Positions 11,198 through 19,919 of a stretch of 27,747 nucleotides of DNA are shown here, one piece after another. Location of the stretch: positions 1 to 27,747 of the IMG/VR virus record IMGVR_UViG_3300023196_003206; one strand, written 5' to 3'. Position 1 is the first letter of the stretch. Every line of letters begins with the position of its first letter. Both the position numbers and the translations under genes were made by a program. This DNA comes from a virus. The notes under the pieces were generated by a model. That model saw only the letters and a list, made by a program, of their open reading frames with translations, had not been told where the DNA came from and made no database searches.

Positions 11198-12652
11198 ATG
11201 AACGTCGAATTTTTAGCAAACTACCCCTTTAAGAACAAGCCGTTTCTTCACCAAAGCGCCTATTTAAGCCGTTTCTGGGCAAAATCCGTAGCTGCGCTTT
11301 TTGCAGATATGGGTACTGGAAAAACCTTCATGATCATCAACAACATTGCGATGTTGTACGACCACGGGAAGGTAAATGGGGCTCTAATCATTGCGCCTAA
11401 GGGCGTGTATCGTAACTGGCTTAATATTGAGATCCCCAAGCACATGCCTGCCCATGTTGTACACCGCATGGCGCTGTGGACCCCGTCCCCTCGCAAGGCA
11501 GAGCAGGCTGCATTAGATGCCTTGTTCACCGTGACAGAGGACTTAAAAATATTAATCATGAACGTAGAAGCCTTGTCCACCGAAAAAGGCATGAAGTACG
11601 CGCAGCGCTTTTTGTTGTGCCACCAATCCTTCATGGCGATTGATGAGAGCACCACAATAAAAAGTCCAACCGCGCGGCGAGCCAAGAACGCTGTCAAAGT
11701 TGGAAAAGGCGCTCATTACCGTCGGATCATGACGGGTTCCCCGGTTACAAAAAGCCCGTTAGATCTGTATCAGCAGTGCGCTTTTTTGTCAGACGACTGT
11801 CTCAACCTTGCCAGCTACTATTCATTTCAAGCGCGCTACGCCATCACTGTTGAGCGCAACCTTGCCAGCCACAGTTTTAAGCAGATTATTGGATACCGGC
11901 GTCTGGATGAGCTGAAAGAAAAGATGGATAAGTTTGCATTTCGTGTGACCAAAGAGCAGTGCCTTGATTTACCGGAGAAGATGTTTGTCAAGCGGGAGGT
12001 GGAACTTACCGATGAACAGGTAAAGGCCTACAACGAAATGAAACAGCTTGCTCTTGCGTCGTTTAAGGAAGGGATGACCTCAACCGTCAATGCCTTGACG
12101 CAGATGATGCGGCTTCATCAAATTGTGTGCGGCCACATCAAGCTCGACAGCGGGGAAGTCATTGAGCTGCCCAGCAATCGAATAAAAGAGCTGTTGAGTG
12201 TCATTGAGGAGTCCGATGGGAAAATGATCATTTGGGCCAACTACAGACACGATATCTTGGCCATCAAGAACGCCTTGCAAAAAGAATACGGCATGAACTC
12301 GGTTGCTACCTATTTCGGGGACACTGAGTCAGAAGAGCGCCAGCAGATCGTCGACAACTTCCAAGACAAGAACAGCGAGCTTCGCTTTTTCGTTGGAAAT
12401 CCCAGCACAGGCGGCTATGGCCTGACCCTCACAGAAGCAGCTGTCGTCGTGTACTACAGCAATAGCTTTGACCTCGAGAAACGCCTCCAATCGGAGGATC
12501 GAGCGCACCGCATTGGGCAGACAAAGAACGTCCTGTACGTCGACCTTATCGTCCCAAAAACCATTGACGAAAAGATTGTTACGGCCCTTCGCAACAAGAT
12601 CAATATCGCTACCCAAGTAATGGGAGAGGAACTAAAAGCATGGTTGATTTAA
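11198..12652 (+). CDS. SNF2-family superfamily 2 DNA helicase/translocase
   Basis: Encodes 484 residues. Motif I is DMGTGKT (37-43), Ia APKGVYRNW (66-74), motif II IDEST (148-152) in place of DEAH, motif III MTGSP (178-182), then the second RecA lobe with motif V GGYGLTLTEA (405-414) and motif VI QSEDRAHRIGQ (431-441), diagnostic of SNF2 proteins. It should translocate on duplex DNA using ATP, possibly remodelling protein-DNA complexes, forks or recombination intermediates. The start at 11198 is chosen over 11168 because CAGAAAGAGAGA lies just upstream and the longer form would begin inside the leader hairpin. It overlaps the nuclease gene by 13 bases. These two are the only plus-strand genes in the window. 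Confidence 0.92.
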   Translation: MNVEFLANYPFKNKPFLHQSAYLSRFWAKSVAALFADMGTGKTFMIINNIAMLYDHGKVNGALIIAPKGVYRNWLNIEIPKHMPAHVVHRMALWTPSPRKAEQAALDALFTVTEDLKILIMNVEALSTEKGMKYAQRFLLCHQSFMAIDESTTIKSPTARRAKNAVKVGKGAHYRRIMTGSPVTKSPLDLYQQCAFLSDDCLNLASYYSFQARYAITVERNLASHSFKQIIGYRRLDELKEKMDKFAFRVTKEQCLDLPEKMFVKREVELTDEQVKAYNEMKQLALASFKEGMTSTVNALTQMMRLHQIVCGHIKLDSGEVIELPSNRIKELLSVIEESDGKMIIWANYRHDILAIKNALQKEYGMNSVATYFGDTESEERQQIVDNFQDKNSELRFFVGNPSTGGYGLTLTEAAVVVYYSNSFDLEKRLQSEDRAHRIGQTKNVLYVDLIVPKTIDEKIVTALRNKINIATQVMGEELKAWLI

Positions 12653-13347
12653 TACCCATCCGCAAGCTCTACAAGTACGAAAAGTTGCGGCGAATAGACG
12701 GAGAAGAAGGCGGACGCAAGTACGTTTACGGCGACCAAAAGCTGCCCAGCGTCACCACAGTGTTGTCCGCAACAAAAGACAAGTCGGGCCTTGATGCGTG
12801 GGCCGCAAGAGTTGGTGAAGCAAACGCGGAGCGTATTAAAAATGACGCGGCGGCTGTTGGCACGCATATGCACAATGTAATTGAACGAATGATTGCGTAC
12901 AGAGACTTGCCGCGCCCGACAAATTGGCTCATGTGCAAGGGTTTTGAGATGGGGTACCGATTGATCAACACCTACTTCAGCAATATGCAGGAGATCTGGG
13001 GATCAGAAGTAGCACTGTACTACCCTGAAAAATACGCAGGTACAACAGACCTTGTTGGCGTTTACCGGGACAAGCCCTGCATCATGGACTTTAAGCAAAG
13101 CATCCGGCCAAAAAAGCGGGAGTGGATTGACGACTACTTTCACCAGCTGGGGGCTTATGCATTAGCCCATGACATCGTTCATGGAACAAACATCGACTAC
13201 GGCGTCATTTTAATGGCCAATCAAGATGGCACTACTGCGGAGTATTCCACAGCGGGTTCCGAATTTCGCCAATACAAAGACGCATGGCTGAGACGCGTGG
13301 AGCAGTACCACGCGTCTCAAATCACATTACCTAGGAGCAATAATTGA
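12640..13347 (+). CDS. PD-(D/E)XK nuclease (RecB/Cas4-like exonuclease)
   Basis: Encodes 235 residues. An early helical part carries VGTHMHNVIER (73-83, His76/His78), followed by the core: a Glu in WGSEVAL (E123), GTTDLVG with D137, IMDFKQS with D150 and K152, and QLGAYA (Q169, Y173). This order (His, Glu, Asp, DxK, QxxxY) is that of RecB/Cas4-type PD-(D/E)XK exonucleases. No four-Cys Fe-S cluster is seen, unlike typical Cas4. It probably resects DNA ends in phage recombination or degrades host DNA. It overlaps the SNF2 helicase and converges on the late operon, overlapping its last gene by 21 bases. Confidence 0.85.
   Translation: MVDLIPIRKLYKYEKLRRIDGEEGGRKYVYGDQKLPSVTTVLSATKDKSGLDAWAARVGEANAERIKNDAAAVGTHMHNVIERMIAYRDLPRPTNWLMCKGFEMGYRLINTYFSNMQEIWGSEVALYYPEKYAGTTDLVGVYRDKPCIMDFKQSIRPKKREWIDDYFHQLGAYALAHDIVHGTNIDYGVILMANQDGTTAEYSTAGSEFRQYKDAWLRRVEQYHASQITLPRSNN
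13289..13319. other. perfect 12-bp stem-loop at the convergent junction
   Basis: TGAGACGCGTGG (13289-13300) pairs perfectly with CCACGCGTCTCA (13308-13319) around a seven-base loop. It lies inside the last codons of the nuclease gene, 8 bases before the end of the convergent late gene. No T-run follows on either strand. It may pause polymerase or protect 3' ends from both directions (see findings). Confidence 0.65.
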
Positions 13348-16300
13348 AGAAACAGGATCATTTGGAAACATTCTCTGGAATGCCGCACGGCTGTCTGAAG
13401 GAGGCCCTGCTGGAGCAGCAGCGCCCCCTGCTGGAGGCGTGGCCCCTTGTGTTGGACGCTGTGGCATGCCGGGGATTCCGCGTGTTGAAGGAGCAGGAGG
13501 AAGCTGCCGAAGAAGCTGTCTGCTAGTGCTCCCACTTTGTGGCCGAAGCATCTCATTGGACATCCCGGTAGAGAAGTCAGGCTGGTTAGGCATTGAGAAG
13601 TAGTTTTGAGGCCGCGCAGGTACTTGGCTTTCGTCAAATTGCGAATAGTTCAAGCCTGCTGCAACCATGTACGAATGTAACGAGCGGGCCATCTCAAACT
13701 TTTCAGTTTCTGATCTGCCCCGTTTAAGAAGCTGGGCCATCAAGTTAGGATCCTTGCTCGCTTCTTCAATAATCCCACGTATGAACAGAGTTGGAGTCTT
13801 ATCAAAGATCTGGCGCATGTACTTTGAACCTGCGCTAGATGCAATCAAGGACCCGGAGCCTCCACTTGCCATTGCGCCGCCTACTTTTGCACCAACAACC
13901 CGTAGGGCCAGCTCGGTAACGGCATCCCCGCCTTGGACAACCGTGTCCATAAGCTGGTCATTTTTCATGGCCGCTTCAATTCTCTCCATTGGCCGAATAA
14001 GCTTTCGCAAATTTACACCCTCGCGGATGCTCATCACATCCTGAGAGCGCATCACTGAAAACAGTGAAGGCTGGCCGGGAGATAGAGGCTCAAACAAAGC
14101 TTTCTGAAAAGCTGCCGGGCTAAACCCACGCTCTCCGCCTGCTTTAATAAATGCGTAATCGTAAAGGCTTGCTTTAAGGCCTTCTACAGCGTCCGCACCT
14201 GCCCGGTTGGCCATGCGAACGATACCCGAAAAGTTACGCACAGGGTTTTTGCTGTTAAGCGCGTCCGTTATGGCAGAAGTTGGGTTTTCGTATTGGACGA
14301 CTTTGGCAAACGCAGCTTGGTTGTTAACAGTGCGCAATACACGGCTGTTCTCCGCTTGAAGACCACGGAACATGTTTTCAGCACGGGTAGCATCAGTTAA
14401 GTCCCCTGTAATCTGCAGCCGGTCCAGCATTGTCTTGTTTTCGCCAATAAATCGCTCCAACTGGCGGGGATTTACTCTTCCTGTTACTGGATCTATTGAC
14501 TTTGCGGCGGCCAGTCGCATCACACGTGTCTGAGCGTCACGAATAGACGCCACACCTTGGTCAGCCAGCTCTGCAAAAGGCTTAAGCTCAGCAGCTTCCG
14601 GGCTACGTGCTCCAAACTTCTTCACGGCGTCATCGTACTTTGTACGCATCATACCAACCGCGCCTTCAATCTGTTCCATGCGCAATGCGGCAAGGTCATT
14701 ACCTGCCCCAAATGCTCTCTGGACAAGGATCTCGGGGGCCATTTGAGTCATGCCACGCGTGGTTGTTTTACCTACATCCGAAGCAAAGCTTCGTGTGAAA
14801 TAATCATTCAACGAACGGGAGAAGTCTCGGGCCTTGTCGTAGTTGGGAAGGTTCATGCCTTCCAGATCTTTTAAAACACCGCTGGCAAGCTTGCTGTAAA
14901 AGCCTGTGTTTGCCACTTCACCGCGTGCTGAAGCGTTCCGGGCAAAATCCAATAGGTCGCTGCGGATATTAATCAAGTCCTCGACGTCGGTGCGATTAAA
15001 CACAGACTGCGTCTTCGTGGTCCGTGGTCCGGCGGGCTTGGTTAAGTACGAGGACGGCACAATACCTGTGTCGACAAACTCTTGGGTACGCCGACCAGCC
15101 GCAAAACGTTGAATGCTTTCTTGATCCACGCCCAATCGGGACATGATCCCACGCACATCGGCAGGCAGCGAGTTAAACCGCTCAGGGGACATGCTAGTTG
15201 CAATCTCCAGAGCAGAGCGGCCCGTGTTGTCCGGGACAACGTTCCTAGGAACAAGGGTTGTTACGCCCTCACGAGTTTGACGCTTAAGGGAGTCCCGGTA
15301 CGCAGATGTCCAAAGTTCTTTCTCGTATAAGCGTGCGTCTTGTAATGCGCTTTCAGTCTGCTCTTGGACAATCCGGCCAATTTCCACACGTGCGGCAGGA
15401 GTGTCTTTTGTGATCCTAGTCACACGTTGTGCGGCTTCGACTTCTGCAGCTTTAACCCGTGTGTCCAGCAAATCCGTAAACATTTTTTGACGGACTTGAG
15501 CAGCTTGCCGTAGGGCTTGAGGAGATCCAATTTGGTTTAGATTTTGAATCAGCAGCTCATACGCCTGAATAGACTCAACACCTTGTCGCCTTACCTCTGC
15601 CGCAAATCTAGGATTGCTGCGCCCAAGCGTTGTTTCCAACACTCCCAACGCGGCATTTCCTGTTTTTTGTGCGGAAGTAGAGGCCACGCCCGTAGGCACG
15701 TTTGCCTCAAGTTCACGAATAAGGCGGGGGATATCTTCCCCAGTCTCTTCTAAAATGGTAAACAGGCGGTTTGCGGCACGGGCTTGGCGAGCATCTGAGC
15801 TTGCACTGCGGACTAATGTGCCCAAAAAGTCCTTGGTAGACCCTGCCGCATTGGCCACAAACCTGCCGGGGGAAAACATTCCCCCAACCATTTCGGCAAC
15901 TAAACGGGTTCCGGGAGAATCAGGCGCATATTGAATGGCTGCGCCGCCTGCTGTTCCCGCGCCTACGCCACTTAAAGCTTCCCCGGTAAAAAACGACTTT
16001 GGGTACTTCCTTGCAGACTCCCCAAGTTTGGTCACAAAGCCTGCTACACGTCCGCCTGTTATAACAGGCAGCCCAAACACCGCAGGTGCCGCACCAATTG
16101 TCTGCCCAAACGTCTTTGCGCCCTCACGGTAAGGGATTAAATCTTGCCGCGCAACAGCAGGAAAGAGTTCGTCAAAATCTTTGGTTAACATGTAACCAGC
16201 GCCTGCCCCTAAAACGGCACCTACTACAGGCATTACAGGAGCAAACGGACCCGCAAAAGGTGCGGCGGCTATACCTGCACGAAGGCCCCAAGTGGCTCCT

Positions 16301-16539
16301 CCAGTGACGCTTGCGCCTTGACCTATGCCACTACCAAACCCGTACAGCATCTCTTTACGGATTTCCTCTGGGGAGGCATCTACTCGATTCCCCATTTGAA
16401 CCTCTGGGGGCGGCTCACTGCTGCTTGCGCTTGTGTCACGCATTTGGGGCTCAGCAGGAAGGGCCAAAAGCTCCACGTTGGGAGGTAATGCATTCCCCTG
16501 AGATAGTACGGTAGGATCTTGAGCCTGTGGATCAGCCAT
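13327..16539 (-). CDS. large putative internal virion/DNA-ejection protein
   Basis: Encodes 1070 residues, the largest protein here. The N-terminal 60 residues are polar and Pro-rich. Residues 66-118 are a Gly/Ala-rich hydrophobic region (GFGSGIGQG, then PVVGAVLGAGAGYML) able to insert in a membrane. The long middle (about 180-950) is helical and Ala/Arg/Glu-rich with coiled-coil character, and the last 90 residues are Pro/Gly/Ala-rich. This resembles the large ejected internal proteins of podoviruses, such as T7 gp16, in size and build, but no lytic transglycosylase motif is recognised. AAAGGAAC precedes the start by eight bases. It is the last gene of the late module and overlaps the convergent nuclease gene. 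Confidence 0.55.
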   Translation of the reverse strand: MADPQAQDPTVLSQGNALPPNVELLALPAEPQMRDTSASSSEPPPEVQMGNRVDASPEEIRKEMLYGFGSGIGQGASVTGGATWGLRAGIAAAPFAGPFAPVMPVVGAVLGAGAGYMLTKDFDELFPAVARQDLIPYREGAKTFGQTIGAAPAVFGLPVITGGRVAGFVTKLGESARKYPKSFFTGEALSGVGAGTAGGAAIQYAPDSPGTRLVAEMVGGMFSPGRFVANAAGSTKDFLGTLVRSASSDARQARAANRLFTILEETGEDIPRLIRELEANVPTGVASTSAQKTGNAALGVLETTLGRSNPRFAAEVRRQGVESIQAYELLIQNLNQIGSPQALRQAAQVRQKMFTDLLDTRVKAAEVEAAQRVTRITKDTPAARVEIGRIVQEQTESALQDARLYEKELWTSAYRDSLKRQTREGVTTLVPRNVVPDNTGRSALEIATSMSPERFNSLPADVRGIMSRLGVDQESIQRFAAGRRTQEFVDTGIVPSSYLTKPAGPRTTKTQSVFNRTDVEDLINIRSDLLDFARNASARGEVANTGFYSKLASGVLKDLEGMNLPNYDKARDFSRSLNDYFTRSFASDVGKTTTRGMTQMAPEILVQRAFGAGNDLAALRMEQIEGAVGMMRTKYDDAVKKFGARSPEAAELKPFAELADQGVASIRDAQTRVMRLAAAKSIDPVTGRVNPRQLERFIGENKTMLDRLQITGDLTDATRAENMFRGLQAENSRVLRTVNNQAAFAKVVQYENPTSAITDALNSKNPVRNFSGIVRMANRAGADAVEGLKASLYDYAFIKAGGERGFSPAAFQKALFEPLSPGQPSLFSVMRSQDVMSIREGVNLRKLIRPMERIEAAMKNDQLMDTVVQGGDAVTELALRVVGAKVGGAMASGGSGSLIASSAGSKYMRQIFDKTPTLFIRGIIEEASKDPNLMAQLLKRGRSETEKFEMARSLHSYMVAAGLNYSQFDESQVPARPQNYFSMPNQPDFSTGMSNEMLRPQSGSTSRQLLRQLPPAPSTRGIPGMPQRPTQGATPPAGGAAAPAGPPSDSRAAFQRMFPNDPVSSIIAPR

Positions 16540-16566
16540 TACTGGTTCCTTTAACGTGTTTGGGGG

Positions 16567-18675
16567 TCATTTGCGGGTAGCTTTGATTGTCGCCCACTCT
16601 TCCCCATTCCAGAGAAACTGTGTCCCCACAGGAAGGATTTTCAGACGTTCGTCCTGCCAACTGTAAATACGTATGGGAGCACCTAGTACCTCCCGGGCAC
16701 CGTGGATCTCTGTAAGTTTTTGACGGGCATTTTGGCGCTGCTCAACAGTCAGCTGCGGGTTGTTCGTGTTGCGCAAGGCCTCTCCTTGCATTTGCAGCAG
16801 TGTGTCATCTAGTGCAAACAAACGCGCGCGATATGCAGGGGGATTGTCAATTATCCCGGGCATCAGATCCAATTGTTTTGCAATCGCTGTCCGCTCGCCT
16901 TCAGCAAACTTCGGGTTTTGCGCAATTGCGCGGTTTATTTGGTTAGTTGCAGTGTCCAAAAAGGTTCTGGCTTGCGCAGACTCTTTTGAGCCAAGTTGTT
17001 CCCCAATCACTGGAAGCCGAGATACGGCACTTCCAATTGCTGAAGAAATCCCCGTTCCCTGCTGCGAAGCTCCATACATTGTAGGAACAAGCTGCGTATA
17101 GTAGCTTTGCAAGTTGGGGACAACCGCCATGGGATTGGTATTTTCTGGCCGGTAGTTGGAAGAAACTGCCGCAGGGCTTACTTGCCCTGTTGAAGCAACA
17201 GAGCTTCCTTCGCGTTCTGGGAGTGGAGTCAAGGTTGGACCTTGGGCCGTGGGCTTTGCACCTCCGTTTTGCCCACTTGCAGCCGGAGTATCTGTCTGAC
17301 CTTGGGGCACAGGAAGGGCTGCGTTAAGTCGTTGGCGCGCTGCGATCGCCGTTTGCACAAAATCAGGTAGCTGGTTTTGGATTGTGCGGATGGATTTAAG
17401 GCCAGTAATGGGGTCTACGGACTCGACCTGCTGCTGCTGTGTGTAATCTCGCACACCCGTCTCAAAGATACGGTCCTGATCCGGAGTAGTTATGCCGGTA
17501 GCGTAATTTGGAGAAAGCTGGGTAAAGAAAGTCAAAATACGGCCATCTTTTCCCGATCCAAACGGGTTAGCGGACGTGGACGATTTGAGTACATCCGTCC
17601 ACATCTTACGTTGGCTTTCCACAAGTTTCAGGTTCTGTGACCGGATAGAATCGATGTCTTTCTCAGTGGCCTGCAATGCGGCCATCTTAATGCCTTGATC
17701 TGTTTTTGCTTGTTCCGCAACGCGCGCGCCGATTTTGCCGGGCAACGGAGCAACAGCGCGGGACAACCTAGAGACGGCGCTTCCACGCAGTGGTCTGCCC
17801 TGATCGTCTACGTTACCCGCGTAGTTAAATGCAGCCTGCGCCACGTCCATGAGCATCTGGCCTTGAGCCACATTCTTGTCAGTGCCAAGAAGCTTTTCGT
17901 ACATGGGCACACGTTTATCTATTCCTGCCCGCAAATCAGGCACCGCAAGAGGCTTACTGGTTAAGTAAGTCATTATTTCTGCGCGGGCCTTGGACAGCTG
18001 GTCGCCGTCAAAAGTCCCTACTGGGAATGCAGAGGATGTTCCTGAAACAGGGGAGGCGCCATCCTCATCGGTCCCCTCTGCGAAATTTTGGACAAGGCCG
18101 CCTTGGTACATTTGCACAGGCGGTGCGCCTGCCCCTGCCATTAAGGAGCCAATACCGCCTTCAGGCATGCCGGGGGGCATTCCTTGAGGAGGCATTCCTT
18201 GAGGAGGCATTCCCATGTCTGGAGGCGCACCCATGTCTGGAGGCATCCCGGGAGGCATACCCATCCCGGGAGGCATACCCATCCCGGGAGGCATGCCCTG
18301 AGGAGGCATTCCTTGTGGGAGCGCTCCAATCCCAGCTTGTGCTTCTTTTGCAAGCACAGGCTGCAGTAGCGCCAGAACCTCTGACGGGGTGCTAGAAGCC
18401 GCGTTATAGCCCACCAGATCAGCAAGCTCCTCGACACGGGCATCAATGGAGCGCATGTCGCCCCGCAGGTTGTTCATCAGGATCTCAGGAGAGCGAGCAC
18501 TGCGCATAGCCGGGTCTTCCGACACGCCCTCCCCCATGTCTTCGTCTTCTAAAATGCCCATCTCTTCTTCATCGAGCATTTCTGAAAAACCCTGCATGAT
18601 GCCGACGTTTTCCGGATCGACTTCGGCCTTGTCTTTTTTGTTAAACAGAGGCCGGTCTAAGATTTTTGATTTCAT
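16567..18675 (-). CDS. putative structural/ejection protein with PPGMG low-complexity region
   Basis: Encodes 702 residues. An acidic N-terminus (about residues 18-55) is followed by a helical segment, a Met/Pro/Gly repeat region (about 120-174, units such as GMPPGMGMPPGM), then QGGLVQNFAEGT (191-202), a Gly-Gly motif with a relative in the neighbouring 683-residue protein. The remaining 500 residues are soluble and mixed helical. Size, position among large late genes and low-complexity content suggest a virion protein, perhaps ejected with DNA. The repeat is in frame and uninterrupted. AAGGGAA precedes the start by eight bases. The exact role is unknown. Confidence 0.5.
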   Translation of the reverse strand: MKSKILDRPLFNKKDKAEVDPENVGIMQGFSEMLDEEEMGILEDEDMGEGVSEDPAMRSARSPEILMNNLRGDMRSIDARVEELADLVGYNAASSTPSEVLALLQPVLAKEAQAGIGALPQGMPPQGMPPGMGMPPGMGMPPGMPPDMGAPPDMGMPPQGMPPQGMPPGMPEGGIGSLMAGAGAPPVQMYQGGLVQNFAEGTDEDGASPVSGTSSAFPVGTFDGDQLSKARAEIMTYLTSKPLAVPDLRAGIDKRVPMYEKLLGTDKNVAQGQMLMDVAQAAFNYAGNVDDQGRPLRGSAVSRLSRAVAPLPGKIGARVAEQAKTDQGIKMAALQATEKDIDSIRSQNLKLVESQRKMWTDVLKSSTSANPFGSGKDGRILTFFTQLSPNYATGITTPDQDRIFETGVRDYTQQQQVESVDPITGLKSIRTIQNQLPDFVQTAIAARQRLNAALPVPQGQTDTPAASGQNGGAKPTAQGPTLTPLPEREGSSVASTGQVSPAAVSSNYRPENTNPMAVVPNLQSYYTQLVPTMYGASQQGTGISSAIGSAVSRLPVIGEQLGSKESAQARTFLDTATNQINRAIAQNPKFAEGERTAIAKQLDLMPGIIDNPPAYRARLFALDDTLLQMQGEALRNTNNPQLTVEQRQNARQKLTEIHGAREVLGAPIRIYSWQDERLKILPVGTQFLWNGEEWATIKATRK
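18154..18318 (-). repeat. in-frame Met-Pro-Gly repeat region
   Basis: About 55 codons of near-repeats built on GMPPQ, GMPPGM and DMGMPP, encoded by imperfect 15- to 18-base units such as GGAGGCATTCCTTGA read on the plus strand. The repeat lengths are multiples of three, so the protein frame is kept. The copy number probably varies between relatives. Confidence 0.8.
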
Positions 18676-18684
18676 GGTTTTCCC

Positions 18685-19917
18685 TTATCCGCCAAACAGC
18701 TTGTTTGCACCGGCAATGGTAGATCCCGCACCTACAGCAGTGCCAACTACTTGTTGCCATGGGCTTGCGCTAGGAGACGACTGAGATGTCAAGGCCATCT
18801 GAGAGGATGGTGCACCTTTATAGATGTCTGACACAAAGGCTAACTGCTGGTACGGAGCCATAGTCCGTTGCAACTGAGTAGCACGTTGCGCGTCCAACTG
18901 GGCTTGAGCATTTTGCTGCTCTTGAGTACCGAGTTGAGACATCAGCGACACATCGGCAGCATTAAGTTGAGAACCCAGCTGGCCCAGTGCAGCTTGTTGT
19001 ACGCCCATAGAGCCAATGCCTTGGCCAAGTTGGCCAAGCAGCTGGCCTCGACTAATGTCAATGCCTGCTTGTGTCCCGGCCAGTCCTCCAATACCTTGAC
19101 TTAGCTGGCCCTGCAAAGCGGCCCCTGACTGGCCAATCTGCGCGTTTGATACGGCCTGTTGCCCAAACTGAGCCCCAATTTGGCCAAGTTGATTTGCTGC
19201 GGCAAGCCCTCTTTGCTGCTGTGCCTCGAAACCCTGCATACCGGCCTGCTGCGCCTGCTGGTAGTTTTGAGCGTAATCTTGTGCAATCTGGCGGGACATT
19301 ACGTCATTAAGGCCTCGCGACATTTCCGCCCGCTGAACACCTTCCCGAGTCCCACCAAATGCCCCTGTTTTAACTGCCTGTGCTGCTGCGCCTTGCTGCT
19401 GAATAGCACCCTGACGCTGCAGCTCCCGCATTGTGTTTTGAGTGACCTGCTCCTGATAAGGATTCATGTAGGCCGCTGTCATCTGCGGGTTGTATCCACC
19501 TGTTGCACCTGCGGCACCCTGAGCAGCTCCTGTCAGATAACCCTGCGACGTTGTAAAGTCAGGGGACAAAGAGGACCCTGCTGTGCGCATGGCCTCTGCC
19601 ATGCCGTCTTGGGCCTGACCAAACTGAGCCCCAACATTAATTCCTGCAATACCTTGAGCCGCTGCTTGCGAAAGGTTTTGGCCCTGAGTCAGAGAGTTGG
19701 AGCCTGCTTGAATATAGGGCTCATATTGGCCAATACCCTGCTTTGCAAGGTTGGTAGCCTGAAGCTGTGACTGTGACTGGCCTGCGGCCTCATATGCAGG
19801 AAGGTTTAACGGCTGCGTGTTGTACAACCGCTGCGCCTCTGCAAGCATGCCGGTCTTATAAGCCTCGATCTCCGGGGCTTCGCGGACTATCTGTCCTGTG
19901 TAGCTGACTTCGCCCAT
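18685..19917 (-). CDS. Gln/Ala/Gly-rich putative internal virion protein
   Basis: Encodes 410 residues, strongly enriched in Gln, Ala and Gly throughout. A helical segment at about 170-210 contains GAFGGTREGVQRAEMSRGL, a pattern I associate with tailed-phage virion proteins of this kind. The second half is a Gln-rich run of Leu-Gly-Gln elements (LGQIGAQFGQQ, LGQLGQGIG) likely forming long helices, and the C-terminus has a small Gly/Ala hydrophobic stretch (VVGTAVGAGSTIAGAN). The composition recalls Gln/Ala-rich ejection proteins such as those of P22, but this is analogy. GGAAGG precedes the start. The gene sits tightly between two other putative ejection proteins. Confidence 0.5.
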   Translation of the reverse strand: MGEVSYTGQIVREAPEIEAYKTGMLAEAQRLYNTQPLNLPAYEAAGQSQSQLQATNLAKQGIGQYEPYIQAGSNSLTQGQNLSQAAAQGIAGINVGAQFGQAQDGMAEAMRTAGSSLSPDFTTSQGYLTGAAQGAAGATGGYNPQMTAAYMNPYQEQVTQNTMRELQRQGAIQQQGAAAQAVKTGAFGGTREGVQRAEMSRGLNDVMSRQIAQDYAQNYQQAQQAGMQGFEAQQQRGLAAANQLGQIGAQFGQQAVSNAQIGQSGAALQGQLSQGIGGLAGTQAGIDISRGQLLGQLGQGIGSMGVQQAALGQLGSQLNAADVSLMSQLGTQEQQNAQAQLDAQRATQLQRTMAPYQQLAFVSDIYKGAPSSQMALTSQSSPSASPWQQVVGTAVGAGSTIAGANKLFGG

Positions 19918-19919
19918 GA

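Noticed and set aside
11260-11697. 145-codon minus-strand frame opposite the SNF2 helicase
   Set aside because: Antisense shadow of a strongly supported gene, with no ribosome-binding site.
18154-18318. Possible CRISPR-like array
   Set aside because: The repeats are contiguous, imperfect, multiples of three and code for low-complexity protein; there are no spacers.
18027-18446. Repeat-rich frames on both strands with His-Pro-Gly-Arg or Leu-Pro-Gly repeats
   Set aside because: They arise from the Met-Pro-Gly repeat of the real gene being read in other frames.
19159-19770. 203-codon plus-strand open frame rich in Cys and Leu
   Set aside because: Its composition is the antisense image of the Gln/Ala-rich protein gene; no start signal or domain.
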